This document shows, piece by piece, positions 13,431 through 25,300 of a stretch of 64,000 bases of DNA. The notes under the pieces are model-generated. The model was not told where the DNA came from. It searched no databases and saw only the letters and a program-made list of their open reading frames with translations. The position numbers were made by a program, and so were the translations under genes. The stretch comes from Cardinalis cardinalis (Eukaryota; Chordata; Aves; Passeriformes; Cardinalidae): the NCBI GenBank assembly GCA_014549065.1, contig JACDOX010000330.1, forward strand, positions 135,363 to 199,362, given 5' to 3'. Positions within the stretch are counted from its first letter, which is position 1; each line of letters starts with the position of its first letter.

Positions 13431-14573
13431 AATCCTCTGGTGTCTGTGGAAGTTTCTGGTTTTGTGATTCCTGAGGATACAGAACAACCTTTTCTGATAT
13501 AGCTGAACTCATTTAGGCTGCATCTACCCAGAGAGTTCCAGGAATGCATCCCAGGCCATACACAGACCTTGATGCTTTTCCTGGAAAGACATTCCAGCCT
13601 CACAGAGGGAAGGAAGCCACTACAAAGCTTGGAATTGCTTAGAGCTTGTACCAGCAGGGAAGCAGGACTCAGGAGCTTTCCTCCAAATGCATTTTTCCTC
13701 TGATTCTATGGAAAATATGAGCGTGTTCTCTGGCATCAGGACTCAGGGATGCTCAGTGCCTGCAGACAGCTGTGCAGGGGANGCAATGCCCAGCTCAGTC
13801 AGTGCTGTCCACTGAAAGATTCATCTGAAATCAAATTCAGACTTAAACTTCTGAATTCAGGGAAAACTTGGAGTTACCCAGCTCTCTTTTAGCATCATCA
13901 GATAATAAGTTCATTGTGGTTCTCTCCCTAATACATGTGCAAATCAGTGGTGATGCAGAAATCCATTTGTTCTATAAAACAGTCAATAAGAAATAAAAAT
14001 GTTATGTTCTTTGATTGTTGGGAAATTCTACCAAACTGGATGAAAATTACTTCTTCACTCCTGAATCGGCCCTGTCAGAGTGATTCCTTCTTTTAAAAAA
14101 AGTCCACCTCACATACCAGTCCTTCAGTTTGCAATAGACAGGATTTGTATAAATATCATCAAATCAGAGGGGTAAAACACTGCAACAGCAGAAAGAGCTC
14201 CTGTGAGAGGTTTGAGTCTCTTTCACCCCTGGGTGAAAGGCAATCTNAAACACAAAATTCCATTTAAGGCATGGTCACATTCTCAGATATATATTATGGT
14301 TCAGACCATGTGACTATGATGATGATTCCTTTATATCAAGAAAAAACAAAGTTGTTTGTGTTGCAGATAGGAGCAGTGAAGAAAATAACTTGAGTAGATA
14401 TACAAATTTTCTAGGAGTTATNCCACAAGACTAGAAATGCTTAAGAACTGTATAAAGTGACCTATCAGTCCTTTTTTTAAAGGGTGAATGTCAGGGATTT
14501 AAATGTCCATGTTTGCAGAATCTTTCTCAAAATGTTGATAATTTCTTTGTCATTCTCTTTCATCCNACACACA

Positions 14574-14595
14574 CATACTCATATCTATGAGTATG
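14574..14595. repeat. Perfect 9-bp inverted repeat with 4-base loop
   Basis: CATACTCAT (14574-14582), loop ATCT, then ATGAGTATG (14587-14595). It follows a short AC-rich run. Confidence 0.85.
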
Positions 14596-16677
14596 TCTCA
14601 TTTACAGTGTATTTCAAGGAAAAAAAAAACAACCACAAATTTTCTTCTTGTTTATGCTGCTTTCTGCTCTGCTACTCATGCCACAAATCACTACATTCCC
14701 AATCTGATTTAAGGCTTACTGCATAGACACCAAAAACAATTATACTCACCCCAGCCTGCAGCACAGAGATTGGATTGCAAGGGGCACCTTATGCTTTAGC
14801 TGCTCNCTCCCTTTCAGCTCCTGTACATTATTTGAATTTTCATCAGCTGCCTGGTACAACTCTGAGCATTTCCAGAGTCTGAAGCCACTGGGTGCTGCAG
14901 GAAAGTTCCAGTGATGTATGAGACTGCCAGAGGAACAGCAAGAGCTGCAAGTTTGAAACTTATTCTCTGTGCTCCTGTCCTCAGAGAAAATCACTGCAGA
15001 GCACAGGGCCATATTTTGTAGGTTTGAGTGTTAATTAAGTGCTGAATAGATCTCACTCTGGTTCCCTGCACAGGGAAGTTTCTACCCTCTGAGGCAGGTG
15101 AATACTCACAGCAATAATTTATTTTCTTTTTTTCTTTTTTCAGCTGTAGCCTTTTTTGCTCATTAGCTCTGCATCACTTCTAGAAGTTTGTTTGAATGTT
15201 TTATGTGTAACATCCACATTGAACACAATATTTTATCAGCACTTCCAAAATTTGAATTCCAGCTTTTAAGGGAATTTTTTTTAACAAATATGAAGATTGT
15301 TGGTACACACTTACCTGAGCAGGAATCAGGATAGGCCAGGACCCATTGAATTNTATCTGACTTTTGTGTCTTGCTGGGCTCTCTGTGCTTCACCTACCAC
15401 CTAAAAGCAATCAGAAACATCAAACAGAAACAGAGAAATTTCCCCTCCCACCTGCACCTGCCATGGGGTGGGGCCAGAGCTGTCGCTGCCTTACCCAGCT
15501 TGTAACAAATGAATCCTGCCAAGCCCTCCATGAGGACTACAGTTCCCAAAATTCCTTNCCACAAACTGAATTGGTGTCAGACCATCAAATTCCATGATGA
15601 AATGAAACTTGCAGCAAAAATGTGCCTTCTCTTCATACAAATTACTTTCCCATGACTGACAGAATTTGACTGGTATTTGTTGCCAGAAAAAAATCCACAA
15701 AACACACTGACAGTATGAATGGAAATTAACATTAAAACTAAACAGAATCATTCTGAAAATTTGGGAAAATATGTATTTCTGGGGGTTTTTTTAAATGTTT
15801 TTTCTTTCTCTTTGCAACTATAAGTTGGTTTTGGTAATAAAAGTCTTCACATAAATATCTGCTCCTTTGCCCATCACAAAGCATAAGGGGAAATAAATTC
15901 TCAAAATTATTAGATTCTGTTTGTGTCACATTAGGATTGCAAAAACCCCCATTCACCTAATCCTTTCATACATTTTTAAGTGATAAAATAGTTTCAGAAA
16001 CAGAAGCTGTGGGAAAACTTGAAAAATAGNTATTCAGGCAATCACAGGTTTGTGAGATAACTCTTTCCTCCCTCTCTGATATTAGCAGGCTGCCTGAAAG
16101 GACAGGTTCTTACTAGATTCTGAATTAAAAAGCTCTCAAATGAATTGCCACATGGACAAGAGCTGACACAATGCTAAATTTAATTAATTAATTAAGCCAG
16201 AGCATTCATGAAGATAGGACAGAAAGAAGAGGATAATGAAGACTTCTGTTTTAGTCAAACATTGGACTGGGTCTGTATAATCATGGGCTGAAAATTCTCT
16301 GATTTTTAGGGGTTTTTTGTAAATGATGCAAACAGAAGCAGCAGACATTTATGTCAGTCTAAATAAAGCCCCTTTGTCATCCACTGTTTGTTTTATTTAT
16401 GGAAGAAGCATTATATGGAACAGAATGAATGGCTGCTGTTTCATGTAATATAAGAGGCCTGGGAAATATCCATTAAAACCCTACAGCATTTGATGATTCA
16501 TACTTGACCTTTTTTTTTTTTTTGGCGAGGATTAATTGTATCTCCTGGTCGGTGTTGCAATGGCATTTTAGCCAACCTGCCTTTATTTGGTGTCACAGGT
16601 GGTTCTGGGTGGCCACAGCTGCAGCCAGCTCACACCTGGCACTGCAGGAGCTGTGAAATCTTGGGACGAGGACCAGG

Positions 16678-16731
16678 AGGTCCATCTGTCCCTCTGGAGG
16701 TGACAGGTCCATCTGTCCCTCTGGAGGTGAC
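16678..16731. repeat. Perfect 27-bp tandem duplication
   Basis: A 27-bp unit beginning AGGTCCATCTGTCCCTCTGG occupies 16678-16704 and is repeated exactly at 16705-16731. It sits in a locally GC-rich patch (about 16,590-16,830). Exact identity suggests a recent duplication or a copy-number-variable site. Confidence 0.9.
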
Positions 16732-17619
16732 TGACAGGCTCCTGGCCACTTCCCCACCCTGCCCTGCAGAATCAGCCTGGGCTGAGAGCTGCACAAAGCC
16801 CTGGGCTCAGGGAAGGGAGAGGTCACACAAATTGCCAAAATCATCTGTAGCCTAACTCTAACCAGCTGCTCTGTCTCGCACCTGAGACACTTGGAATTCA
16901 GCTCTGAATTCTCCTTGTTCATGTGATTTTAAGTAAAACACCTTATTTCTGTGTTCCTGGGTTAAAGTCANGATATTCTTCTTTTATAGAATATGNGAAA
17001 TATTCCTCAGCAATGTCTAAAGGGGTATTCCCTTGCATATAAAACTCCCAGGTCTGGTATATCAATATCTGAAAATGAGTCCAAAAGCAATCCCATCTGT
17101 GGCAGGAATTGTGGAAATGGAGTTTATTTTAAAGGTGATTCAATTGGCTTTGTTGCTCCCAATCATATAAATAATATTTTAGTTTAAAAAATGCACATCT
17201 TTTGTTTTCATATTCATTGGTAAAACTGCCAGCTTGTGAAATTTGGCAGAATGAACTGTGTCAGTGTTGCCATCAGGGAACATTACACTAACAAAGGAAG
17301 AAATGACAAAAAGGCCCCCCAACCACAAGACCTGTTNTATAATTCAAAAACAAGCTGTTATGAAAGACAAGGAAATTACTTTCTTTGCTGTTAAATATTT
17401 TGATGGTAAAAAAAAAAAAAAAATCAAGGCTAGGCTTGGCCAACCCAAAGACTCAAGATACAGAATGAGAACCCAGTCCAGATTCAGCCATCATTTTGCC
17501 CCCACCAGTTACCACTGCTGCCTTTCTGGCTGTTTCTTCTGGACTTCACAAATCAGAGCATTTCCACAGGAGGAAAGAAAGAAATCTCTGTGTTCCTCAG
17601 CCCCATGGCATGAGTCTGT

Positions 17620-17764
17620 GTTTAGACTGGATGAGCATCTCTGGCAGTGTCCGAGGCCAGGGCTCAGAGCACCCTGGGATGGTGGAAGGTGTCCAGCCCA
17701 TGGCAGGGGGTGGAAAATGATGATTTTTTTTTGGCCCTTTCCAATCCCACCCATTCCATGAGTG
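17620..17764 (+). mobile_element. CR1 retrotransposon 3' fragment
   Basis: Plus-strand CR1 3' end: TTAGACTGGATGAGCATCTC, then GGTGGAAGGTGTCCAGCCCA, GGCAGGGGGTGGAA and GGCCCTTTCCAATCCCA before a degenerate ATTCCATGAGTG tail. It is 5'-truncated and non-coding. Confidence 0.8.
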
Positions 17765-18140
17765 TACACAAGATGGTTGGCCTGGGGGCTCCTGATGAAC
17801 AGGAATTTGAGCTATCAGAATTAATTTGTATTTTGTGAGTCCAGAAAAATATCAGGGGAGGGTACTACTGTCCTCATTCTAGAAATGCTTTCTCCAGTTG
17901 TGGAATAAAACAGGCAACCCCTACTCATCCCTTCCCTCTGCCTGTGGTCTCACAAACCTTCTTCAAACAGGCACCAGAAACAGTGGCAGGAGAAGAAAGG
18001 GAATTTTGCAAGTTATTCCATATGCCCTCTGAAGAGAAGGCTGAGATTTTCATGTTGTTGATTTCAGTGGTTTAATCTTTGCAATGTGGGGGGGAGGAAG
18101 AACAAAAAAAGAAGAGATAGTTGTGTTGCAATGCTAATGA

Positions 18141-18566
18141 GCACATTTACAAGGCTCTGCCAGCAATGCTGAGCTCCAGCTCGCTTTTATTAGCCATTTT
18201 GGAAGATGTCTTAGTTGCAGTTGCACAAAAAGCGTTGTCAGGACTTTTATATTTTCTCATTTTGAATACTGTGACATTACTTGGAGAGGGTCTGGTTCTG
18301 CAGCACATAAGCCAGTATCAGTATTGTATAATACAGCAGCTAGACTCATTTTGCAGTGTGATTACAAAACCCATCACTGTGAATTATACAGAAAGTTAAA
18401 TTGGTTTCCACCTTCTGCAAAGCCAGAATATTATCTTGCACAAATAGTATACAAATGTAGAAATAATACAAGTCCAACTTATCTGAATGACAGAGCACAG
18501 AAAGCTTTCATTGCTCACTCCATCAGTACTTTCTATTTTCTGCTAATGACACGTGCTGTGGTCTGA
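18141..18566 (+). mobile_element. LINE reverse-transcriptase relic (L2-like, not CR1)
   Basis: One plus-strand frame stays open from just after a stop at 18138-18140 to a stop at 18564-18566, 141 codons. It reads like the C-terminal part of a non-LTR retrotransposon reverse transcriptase of the L2 type. Seen in order: FSHFEYCDITW (family pattern S-x-LDYCN), then VLYNTAARLI (family pattern VQNAAARLI), then LYRKLNWFPP (family LHWLPV), then LAQIVYKCRNNTSPTYLND (family VYKxLNGLAPxYL). This order and spacing are those of the family. It lacks the catalytic core and an ATG, so it is a fragment, not an active element. The CR1 ORF2 C-terminus looks different, so this is a separate, presumably older, lineage. 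Unexpected for an old relic is the absence of stops and frameshifts. A minus-strand CR1 fragment starts 145 bp downstream. Confidence 0.6.
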
Positions 18567-18710
18567 AAGCAAACTCTAGCAACTGTGAATGCTCTCACTT
18601 TTTACTTTCTACATTTTTATTTTTACTAAGCTTCAATTTACTAGAACATCCTGCCGCTGCTGCTAAAAACTTTCCAAATCTGAAAAATANTTTTTCAAGC
18701 AACATTTTAC

Positions 18711-19000
18711 ATAGAATCACAGAATGGCCCAGTTTGGAAGAGGGCTTAGAAATCATCCAGTGCCACCCCTGCCATGGCAGGGACACCTTCCCCTGTCCCA
18801 GGCTGCTCCAGCCNCAGTGTCCAGCCTGGCCTTGGGCACTGCCAGGGATCCAGGGGCAGCCCCAGCTGCTCTGGGCACCCTGTGCCAGGGCTGCCCACCC
18901 TGCAGGGAGCAATTCCTCATTGCCAAGATCCCACCCAGCCCTGCCCTCTGGCACTGGAGCCATTCCCTGGCTCCTGGCACTGCAGTTCTGATGAACTTTT
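18711..19000 (-). mobile_element. CR1 retrotransposon 3' fragment
   Basis: The plus strand begins CATAGAATCACAGAATGG and continues with CAGTTTGGAAGAGGG, CATCCAGTGCCACCCCTGCC and CCTTGGGCACTGCCAGGGATC, the reverse complement of the CR1 3' end. The GC-rich part continues to about 19,000, where A+T-rich DNA resumes. It is 5'-truncated and non-coding. Confidence 0.85.
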
Positions 19001-22000
19001 GATGAACTTTCCACTTCTCTTGATCAGAAGCACTTGTGAATGTCTGCCACTAATGAACATTTTTTTCTATTATTTATATTTTTCTATTAACTAAAAAGCA
19101 CCATCATTAGCTTCAGATTTTTCAGCATCATTTAAATACTGGATGAGTATTTAAATTNGTGTGAGTAACTCAGACTGTTCAGTCTTCCCTGGAAGAGGAA
19201 GGGAGCTTGGTGAATCTCACTCTCCTGGGTGAGCTGCATTTTCTAGTCCCTGAACACTGACCACTGAAAAAAAGCTACATGGTCTTAATGAACTTCCTAN
19301 AATTATACTCCCAGTATTCCAGGATAGATGTGGTGAAGAGAGGAGCAGGCAAAGGAGGAGAAACAGCCAAACAGCTCCAGCTCCATCAGACTGAAATTAT
19401 GTCCCAAGAAAACCAGATACAGGAAAAGGCTACCTGCCAAAAATTCATCCTGCTAGACAGACCTTGGAGAAGCTTTCTAAACCCATTTTTCAATTCTAGA
19501 ATCCCATGACCATGCAGGCTGTTAAAAAAAATTGCCACACACATTTGTAGGTAGATGCAACTGCATGGGTGTAGTAGAGCTGATTTATTTTTCTCTTTCT
19601 ATTAAAATCAGCAGCTCCATCTCTAGCAGAGCTGTACAAATAGAGTTATTCCAAGCAGACTATTTTGCAGACATCCTGTCTGTTCTCCAGACTGAGAATT
19701 GTCACTGCTGTGCTGCCACAGAGCTGATGGGATTTGGAGTTGCCATAGTGTTAAATGTTTCTCCTGTGATCAGCAACTGCTGATTTAAATGAAAGTCTTG
19801 AGCCATTTTCTCTCCTCTGTATTTCACAGTCATTTCAAAGTCATCATAGACAAAAAGGTGTAATGATACCAGGTAAAAAATGTATTTAAATGAGCTTGCT
19901 GTGATCTGATTTCAAGGTCAGAGCACACAAACAGCCTCTGCTTTCAGCTGCTGTAAAGGACAGGACACGCTGAGGACCTCCAGCCATCCGAGTTATATTT
20001 AATAAACATGTACACACATTCCCTTCACAGTGCTCTCATGTTGANATGCCTGAGCTGAATTTTGTGTCCTTACAATGTGCACAGAATTCCAGCTCTCGTG
20101 GGTGCCATGATTTACTTCAGTGGCTCTGACAAACGATGTGAGGCACAGCCAGGTGAAGGCAGGCCAGGATCNATGGGGCTCTGAGGCACTTGGCACTTGT
20201 AAAAGATTTTGAATATTTACTTCTCAAATTTATCAGTATTAATAATTCTAATTTAATGCATTTTCCTTGTCACTCGCAATGAGTCAGTTGCTAATTAAAT
20301 GTTGTTGAAAAAGATGAATTACACGTTTACATGCTTAAAAAGAGTGTCACTAATATGTCTAAATCTAGATGTGCAATGTAGAACAGTATGATCTAATCCC
20401 CCTAAATACTGTTGTTATCCAAAATAAGTCTATGCTGAGTTAATTGTCAAAAAAGGAGAAGCACTGGAAAACTGAATGATTGACATTTAACCCTCTAACA
20501 TGTATTGGTATAAATTTTATATTCAGATTACATGGAATTAGATTGCAGATTTAATCATTTCCCTTCAGTGGGGAGGCAATGACACAAGAAACAGCACATC
20601 TCCATTGACAGGTCTGAAATTCATTAATTCTTTTTCTCCCCTTTGCATTGTAGCTATTCCTGTTTAAAAGCTGTAGAAATGCCCAATTTNGAGCTCTGCC
20701 CAGCAGTAGTGACTCCCATCTCTTTTTGACTGACAATGATGAGATTTCTGTCATGCTTTGCCTCTCCTACAGGGCCAGTGATGGGATTTTTTTCCTGGAA
20801 ATCTTATTACTGAATGCACTGTCCTGGTCTCAGACGGAACTTTCAATCACAAAGGCAATCAGAAGGTTTTCCATTTGTGAGTTTTCCTACAAAAGAGCTC
20901 TGCTAAACTCTCCAGTGTAGCCTCTCAGTCTCAGAGTGCCTTGCCCTGAACGCTGGGGTGGCCCCAGCCACTGCCATGATCCATGTTCACAGCACCTTCC
21001 CTGGCTCCCAGCACTGGGATGTACACAGAAACTGGCTCAGTTCCCAACCCCTTTCCTGTTTAAGCTGGTGTTGGATGTGCCATGGCAGCTCAGAACAGCC
21101 TGGCACCCAGAGCGAGCGATGAGTAAGACTGTGTTTGGTTTTTCTTGTAGTGAGTTACAGAAATACATTTGATCTCATTGAAATCTCCAGGATATCTCCT
21201 TTCCTACCATCCTTTCCTACCCCTTCACTGTTTAGTTCAGTGTTTTACCAAAAGTTTTAGATTCAGTTATTCAAAAGTATTTTTGTTTTATTGCAGTGTA
21301 ACTTAAATGTATTGGGTACATCATGAATTTCAATAAAATCTTTATAATATATATTAAGTGGTATTAATGTATTAATTGCTCACAGACTATAGTCATTAAA
21401 CCAAGCTGTGCTGNAGCTAAAGCAGTCAGTGTTACCATCTGAAATACAGGCAAAATTGGGGGTGATGTGTTAACAATTCTTTGTTTGCAGAATAAGTGTT
21501 ATTGAGGAACTTTAAGTCAGTGGGTTGTTTTAACCAGCAATGCTTTAACAAAAATCATGTGAGGTTGTTTTTTTGCATGGTGCAATGAATCAGACACTCA
21601 TAACTCCTGTGCTCCCATCACTGTCAAAATTCTGCAATCACTGTCAAAAATTGTTTCAAATATTCTCCTTTTTTTTCTTTTTTTGGTTTTTATTTTGTCT
21701 GTATTCAACTAATAAATAAATGATTTTGAAGAAACTACATTCCTCAAAAAACTATGAAGTTATTCCAGCAGATTCATTTCTGCAGTGCTCAGGTAAACCT
21801 GAAAGAAAAGCAATAACAAGAAAAGTATTTATAAAAATATATTTCACAAAGTAGGAAACAATACAGGAGTTTCTCTGAATACAATACATGGAGTAAATAA
21901 ACAAACAATAATATAGCTTCAAAACAAAGTAGAAAATTAAAATGATTTGCATGTAATACGTAGTTTTCTTATACAATTGCTACTTCTAAATGGCAAGTTT

Positions 22001-22729
22001 GCATTACAAATTGAGTATGCTTGCAGCTTCTAGTGTTCTTTCTCTGTGTGCAAGAGCCCTGGTGCATCACTATGAATATTATAGAAAAAAATGCTAATAA
22101 CAGAAGCAGTAAAATTATGTACACACTGGTTCCTGCTCTAATACAGTGGAGAACTATAAGCATGTTTTTTTTTTACTGTACTGTGTTATGTGTGGATTTC
22201 TAAAAGTCTATAGTTTAAATATTCACATGAACCAGTTTACTTCCAGCTGTTTGTGCTTGTATTAAAAACACCAGGTACTAGATTTATGAAGAAGATATAA
22301 AACTGTCAAAAGTTTTCTCTGGCAATGTTTAATTCCTGCCAGCATTCTCTTAAAATTCAGCTACTGCAAATGGACAGGGAACTGCTTTAACCTGCAACAA
22401 TTTGTCATTTTTCTTTTCAAAATGTACATGTATGAAACATTCATTATATATAGAAAAAAAAATCTAACTGATATAATTTAGTTTTCTTCATAATCTTACT
22501 CTATAGATTATCAGTCTTAATAAATAAAAGCAGTAATGGACATCAATAAAATATTTATTTCAAAGATTAAACAAATAAATTCGATCTTTAGCAATAAAAT
22601 CAGCAATTCTTTCATTTATGTAAGTCCATCCCATTTCACAGTTTTTTCTTTCCGAAGACGAAGCACAGGGTTGATCCTTCTTCTAGAAAAAAAGATCCTT
22701 TTGTGAAGCAAGGTTTTGCAGCCCTGCCT
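19001..22729. other. Intergenic DNA downstream of CDH8, no gene seen
   Basis: A+T-rich sequence with no supportable gene. The block at about 20,225-20,560 lacks any repeat signature, has several TAATTA/ATTAAT-type homeodomain-like words, and may be conserved non-coding DNA. Part of 21,690-22,729 could belong to a longer CDH8 3' UTR if distal poly(A) signals (minus-strand AATAAA at 22554-22559, 21689-21694 or 21287-21292) are used. Confidence 0.5.
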
Positions 22730-23392
22730 CTGAATCTCTACACATTAGTAGTATTTATTACCCATCACTGGAATGGATTAAGAACATGTGAATATTTTAA
22801 GGCTTGACACAATATTTAAAGATGATATTCAGTCTGTGGTGGCGTGGCCAACAATTACTGTATGTACAATGGATGGTCACTGCACAGTAGGAGCCAGTAG
22901 GAATTGGCAATGCTATTTCTGCTCAGCATTGCTAAGAAGACCAAGATATTGCTTTGAACATTTCTGTGGCGGGATCTTTGTTGGCAATGCAGAAACAAAC
23001 CTTTAGCTTTACACATACTGGGCAGGAGCTACTGTTCAACAGCAAATCCCTGCAAGTCCATTTCCTAAGAGAGCACCAATTTCTTTTTTGTTCTTTTCAA
23101 TTCACTGAAGATAATCAAAGATCCAAATCTCCATCTTCAGAGTGGTCAAGTGAATATCAAATATCCAAAGACTTCTAGACACTCCACATACTTTACTTCA
23201 CACTCCACAAGACTTAACCTCCTAACATATACTTTTTTTTTGGTTCAACATTACAATGTAGTTGATTTTATAGATGACTGGCGCTAAACTTGCCTCTAAA
23301 ACAAAAAGCCACATTAGTTTTAACTAACAGCAGTGGCCCTAGAATATTACATGGTCATTAAGTCAACAGGGGAAAAAGTTTGTAATCCACTG
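22730..23392 (-). other. CDH8: Probable CDH8 3' untranslated region
   Basis: This is the sequence directly after the CDH8 stop codon on the minus strand. It has no coding frame or identifiable transposon. The first minus-strand AATAAA below the stop is at 22754-22759, so the shortest plausible UTR is about 640-660 nt. Brain cadherin genes commonly have longer or multiple 3' ends, so the limit given is a minimum inferred from that signal. Confidence 0.5.
22754..22759 (-). terminator. Candidate proximal poly(A) signal of CDH8
   Basis: The plus strand reads TTTATT, giving AATAAA on the transcript strand about 634 nt after the stop codon. Further AATAAA candidates lie at 22554-22559, 21689-21694 and 21287-21292. 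Sequence alone cannot say which is used. Confidence 0.35.
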
Positions 23393-23886
23393 TCAAGTTT
23401 CTTTATCACTTTCTCCGACTGAGTAAAGTTCTCCAAGTCTTTTAAAGCGAGGACCCCATTCACTGAGGTAGTCAAAATTCTGGTCTGAGTCTGATGTGGA
23501 GGACTCCAAGGAGCTAAGAGAACCAGCTGCTGACCCCTTTCCTTCATAGCCATAAATCTGGATAGAGTCATATGGCGGAGCTGTGGGATCATTATCAGCT
23601 TCATGAAGCCTTACATTAATAAATTCATCAACATCAACACCATTAGGAACAGGTGCAAGACCCTGCCTGGGCATAAATTGAAGATCAGGCTTAATATCCT
23701 TACGAGGCAAAAATCCATTAATTCCATCTGGATTTTGCAAAGTTGCAATGTCAAAGGCTTCTGTGTCTTCCTCTCCACCTCCTTCGTCATCATAGCGAAT
23801 GATATTTTCCCTCACATCTTCATCATCTTTGATGATCAGAGGCTCATTCTTGTGTCTTCTTAGTGTCACAAACAGCACCACAATGA
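23393..23886 (-). CDS. CDH8: Cadherin-8, last coding exon (membrane-span end and cytoplasmic tail)
   Basis: This exon encodes the end of the transmembrane segment (VIVVLFVTL), a basic stop-transfer stretch (RRHKNEP) and the complete cytoplasmic tail, ending in GESDKET and a TGA stop at 23393-23395. Classical cadherins are calcium-dependent adhesion proteins; the tail links them to catenins and actin. The juxtamembrane DDEGGGEEDTEAFDI block is the p120-catenin site, and YLSEWGPRFKRLGELY near the C-terminus is the beta-catenin site. The tail words LIIKDDEDVRENIIRY, LQFMPRQGLAPVPNGVDVDE and the DKET end fit my recollection of cadherin-8 and not cadherin-11, whose tail ends differently. The exon starts at 23886 after a CAG acceptor (CTTTGCAG); its first two bases complete a Val codon split with the previous exon. 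It is A+T-leaning at third positions: 29 of the first 100 codons end in G or C. No frameshift or N is present. Confidence 0.95.
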
Positions 23887-24711
23887 CTGCAAAGAGAGCA
23901 CCACAAACTGATTAGGCAAAACATGTCCAACCCAAACACCACATGGTGAGTGCAGCTGGGGAAGGCGAGAGGTTGCTTTTTTGGGATTGGGAGTAATAAG
24001 GGTGAAAAGCTGAAAGACCTGTGACTTCAACCCCCTTCACGTGAAGGAAATTGGATCAGAAGCTCTGATTAGCAATCTAGTCTTTGATTATCAGCTCATA
24101 TTTACATCTGAAGCTCAATTTTATAGAAGCATTAAGGTTTCCCATACTTCTAATTTCAAGCTTCGACTTTTCCCTTTGAAAGTGAAGCTGAGCTATCATT
24201 CAGATAGTCTATAATAATCTACATCAGGGATGGTGTTTTCAAATATTAGAGAGTGTTTTTCTGAAAACATAGCCCTAATGGGAGAAGGAAATCATGTTTT
24301 TCCTACCTGCTACAAGAGACTCCTANAACTAAAAAGAGAGTGAGAAAATAAGTGAGATAGAAAGAGCTTAGCTCCCTTTCAGAACTGTGGATAGATGCAT
24401 AAAAAACTTGAGATGGGTTATGCTTGGTTTTGCAGTTTAATGCTTAAACCTCAGCATTCACTGATTTACTGATGTAAATCTCAGTCACAAAGTGAAGCTG
24501 CAAAGTGCAGAAATAGAGCTCTCCTTTCACTGTTCTCTCCCTCACTTGCTTGATGTTGTATACAAATGTTGTGTGTTTTATTAAAATATACCACAGTGCT
24601 TATCTTGTAAAGCTTTAGTGTCTCTTGTGCCGTTACAATCCAGAATAAACTCCTAATAGAAATATACAAATATATATATATATATAATGGAAAGAGATAA
24701 AGCTATCAGAA

Positions 24712-25100
24712 GGCATCCAAAGGAGGGAGCCCAGGCTTGGGAATGGCCTGCAGGGGCCACCTGAGAAGTGGCTGAGGGCACTGGGCTGGGTCAGCTGCAG
24801 CAGAGGGGCTGAAGGCAGAGCTCCCCAGGGCTGTAGGGACAGCTCTGAGCTCTGCTCTGGGCCAGGGCAGGCTCAGGCTGCAGGGCAGGGAAAGGTTCTG
24901 CTTCCCCAGAGGTGCTGGCACTGCCCAGGCTCCCAGGGAATGGGCACGGCCCCGAGGCTGNCAGAGCTCCAGGAGGGTTTGGACACCAGGGATGGACAGG
25001 GAGGATTGCTGGGGGGGTCTGGACAAGGACAGGAGCTGGGTCAATGATCCCTGTGGGTCCCTTCCAGCTCAGGACATTCTCTGATTCCATGATTCACACA
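24712..25100 (+). mobile_element. CR1 retrotransposon 3' fragment
   Basis: Plus-strand CR1 3' sequence: GCTGCAGCAGAGGGGCTGAA, CTCCAGGAGGGTTTGGACA, GGGTCAATGATCCCTGTGGG, then TCCCTTCCAGCTCAGGACAT and a degenerate TTCTCTGATTCCATGATTC tail. It lies antisense to CDH8 and has no intact coding frame. Confidence 0.8.
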
Positions 25101-25300
25101 AGTCTTAGANTATACCACAGATCCATTTCCCATCAGGTGTAGCCCACCCTGTGTTCACCTTGCTGCTCAACATCCCCATGTGATTTTCAGTTTCCCATTC
25201 CACACCTGTTTATTTTGTAACTTGTGTGTNACTACTTCAGAACAGGACTTTCTCTGCTTCTGTCCAGCTCTTAGCACATGAGGGATTCAGTCCTACTGCC

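Larger units (their letters stand above)
10592..18140. other. Intergenic DNA, no gene seen
   Basis: Mostly A+T-rich DNA. The first 150 bp or so is GC-rich and continues the composition of the LTR cluster. Possible older ERV-like sequence (12845-13430), two hairpins, one tandem duplication, a T14 run near 16510, an A16 run near 17409 and a CR1 fragment are listed separately. Open frames crossing 17,258-17,761 run into the CR1 and are not considered genes. Confidence 0.55.

Noticed and set aside
17258..17761. A 167-codon plus-strand open frame
   Set aside because: It passes through an A16 run and then into a CR1 3' end. There is no splice or domain evidence.
18121..18399. A 92-codon hydrophobic open frame overlapping the LINE relic
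   Set aside because: It is a different frame over the same bases. The frame ending at 18566 carries the reverse-transcriptase landmarks, so this one is a shadow.
23603..23863. Plus-strand open frame over the last CDH8 exon
   Set aside because: It is the antisense shadow of a well-supported coding exon.
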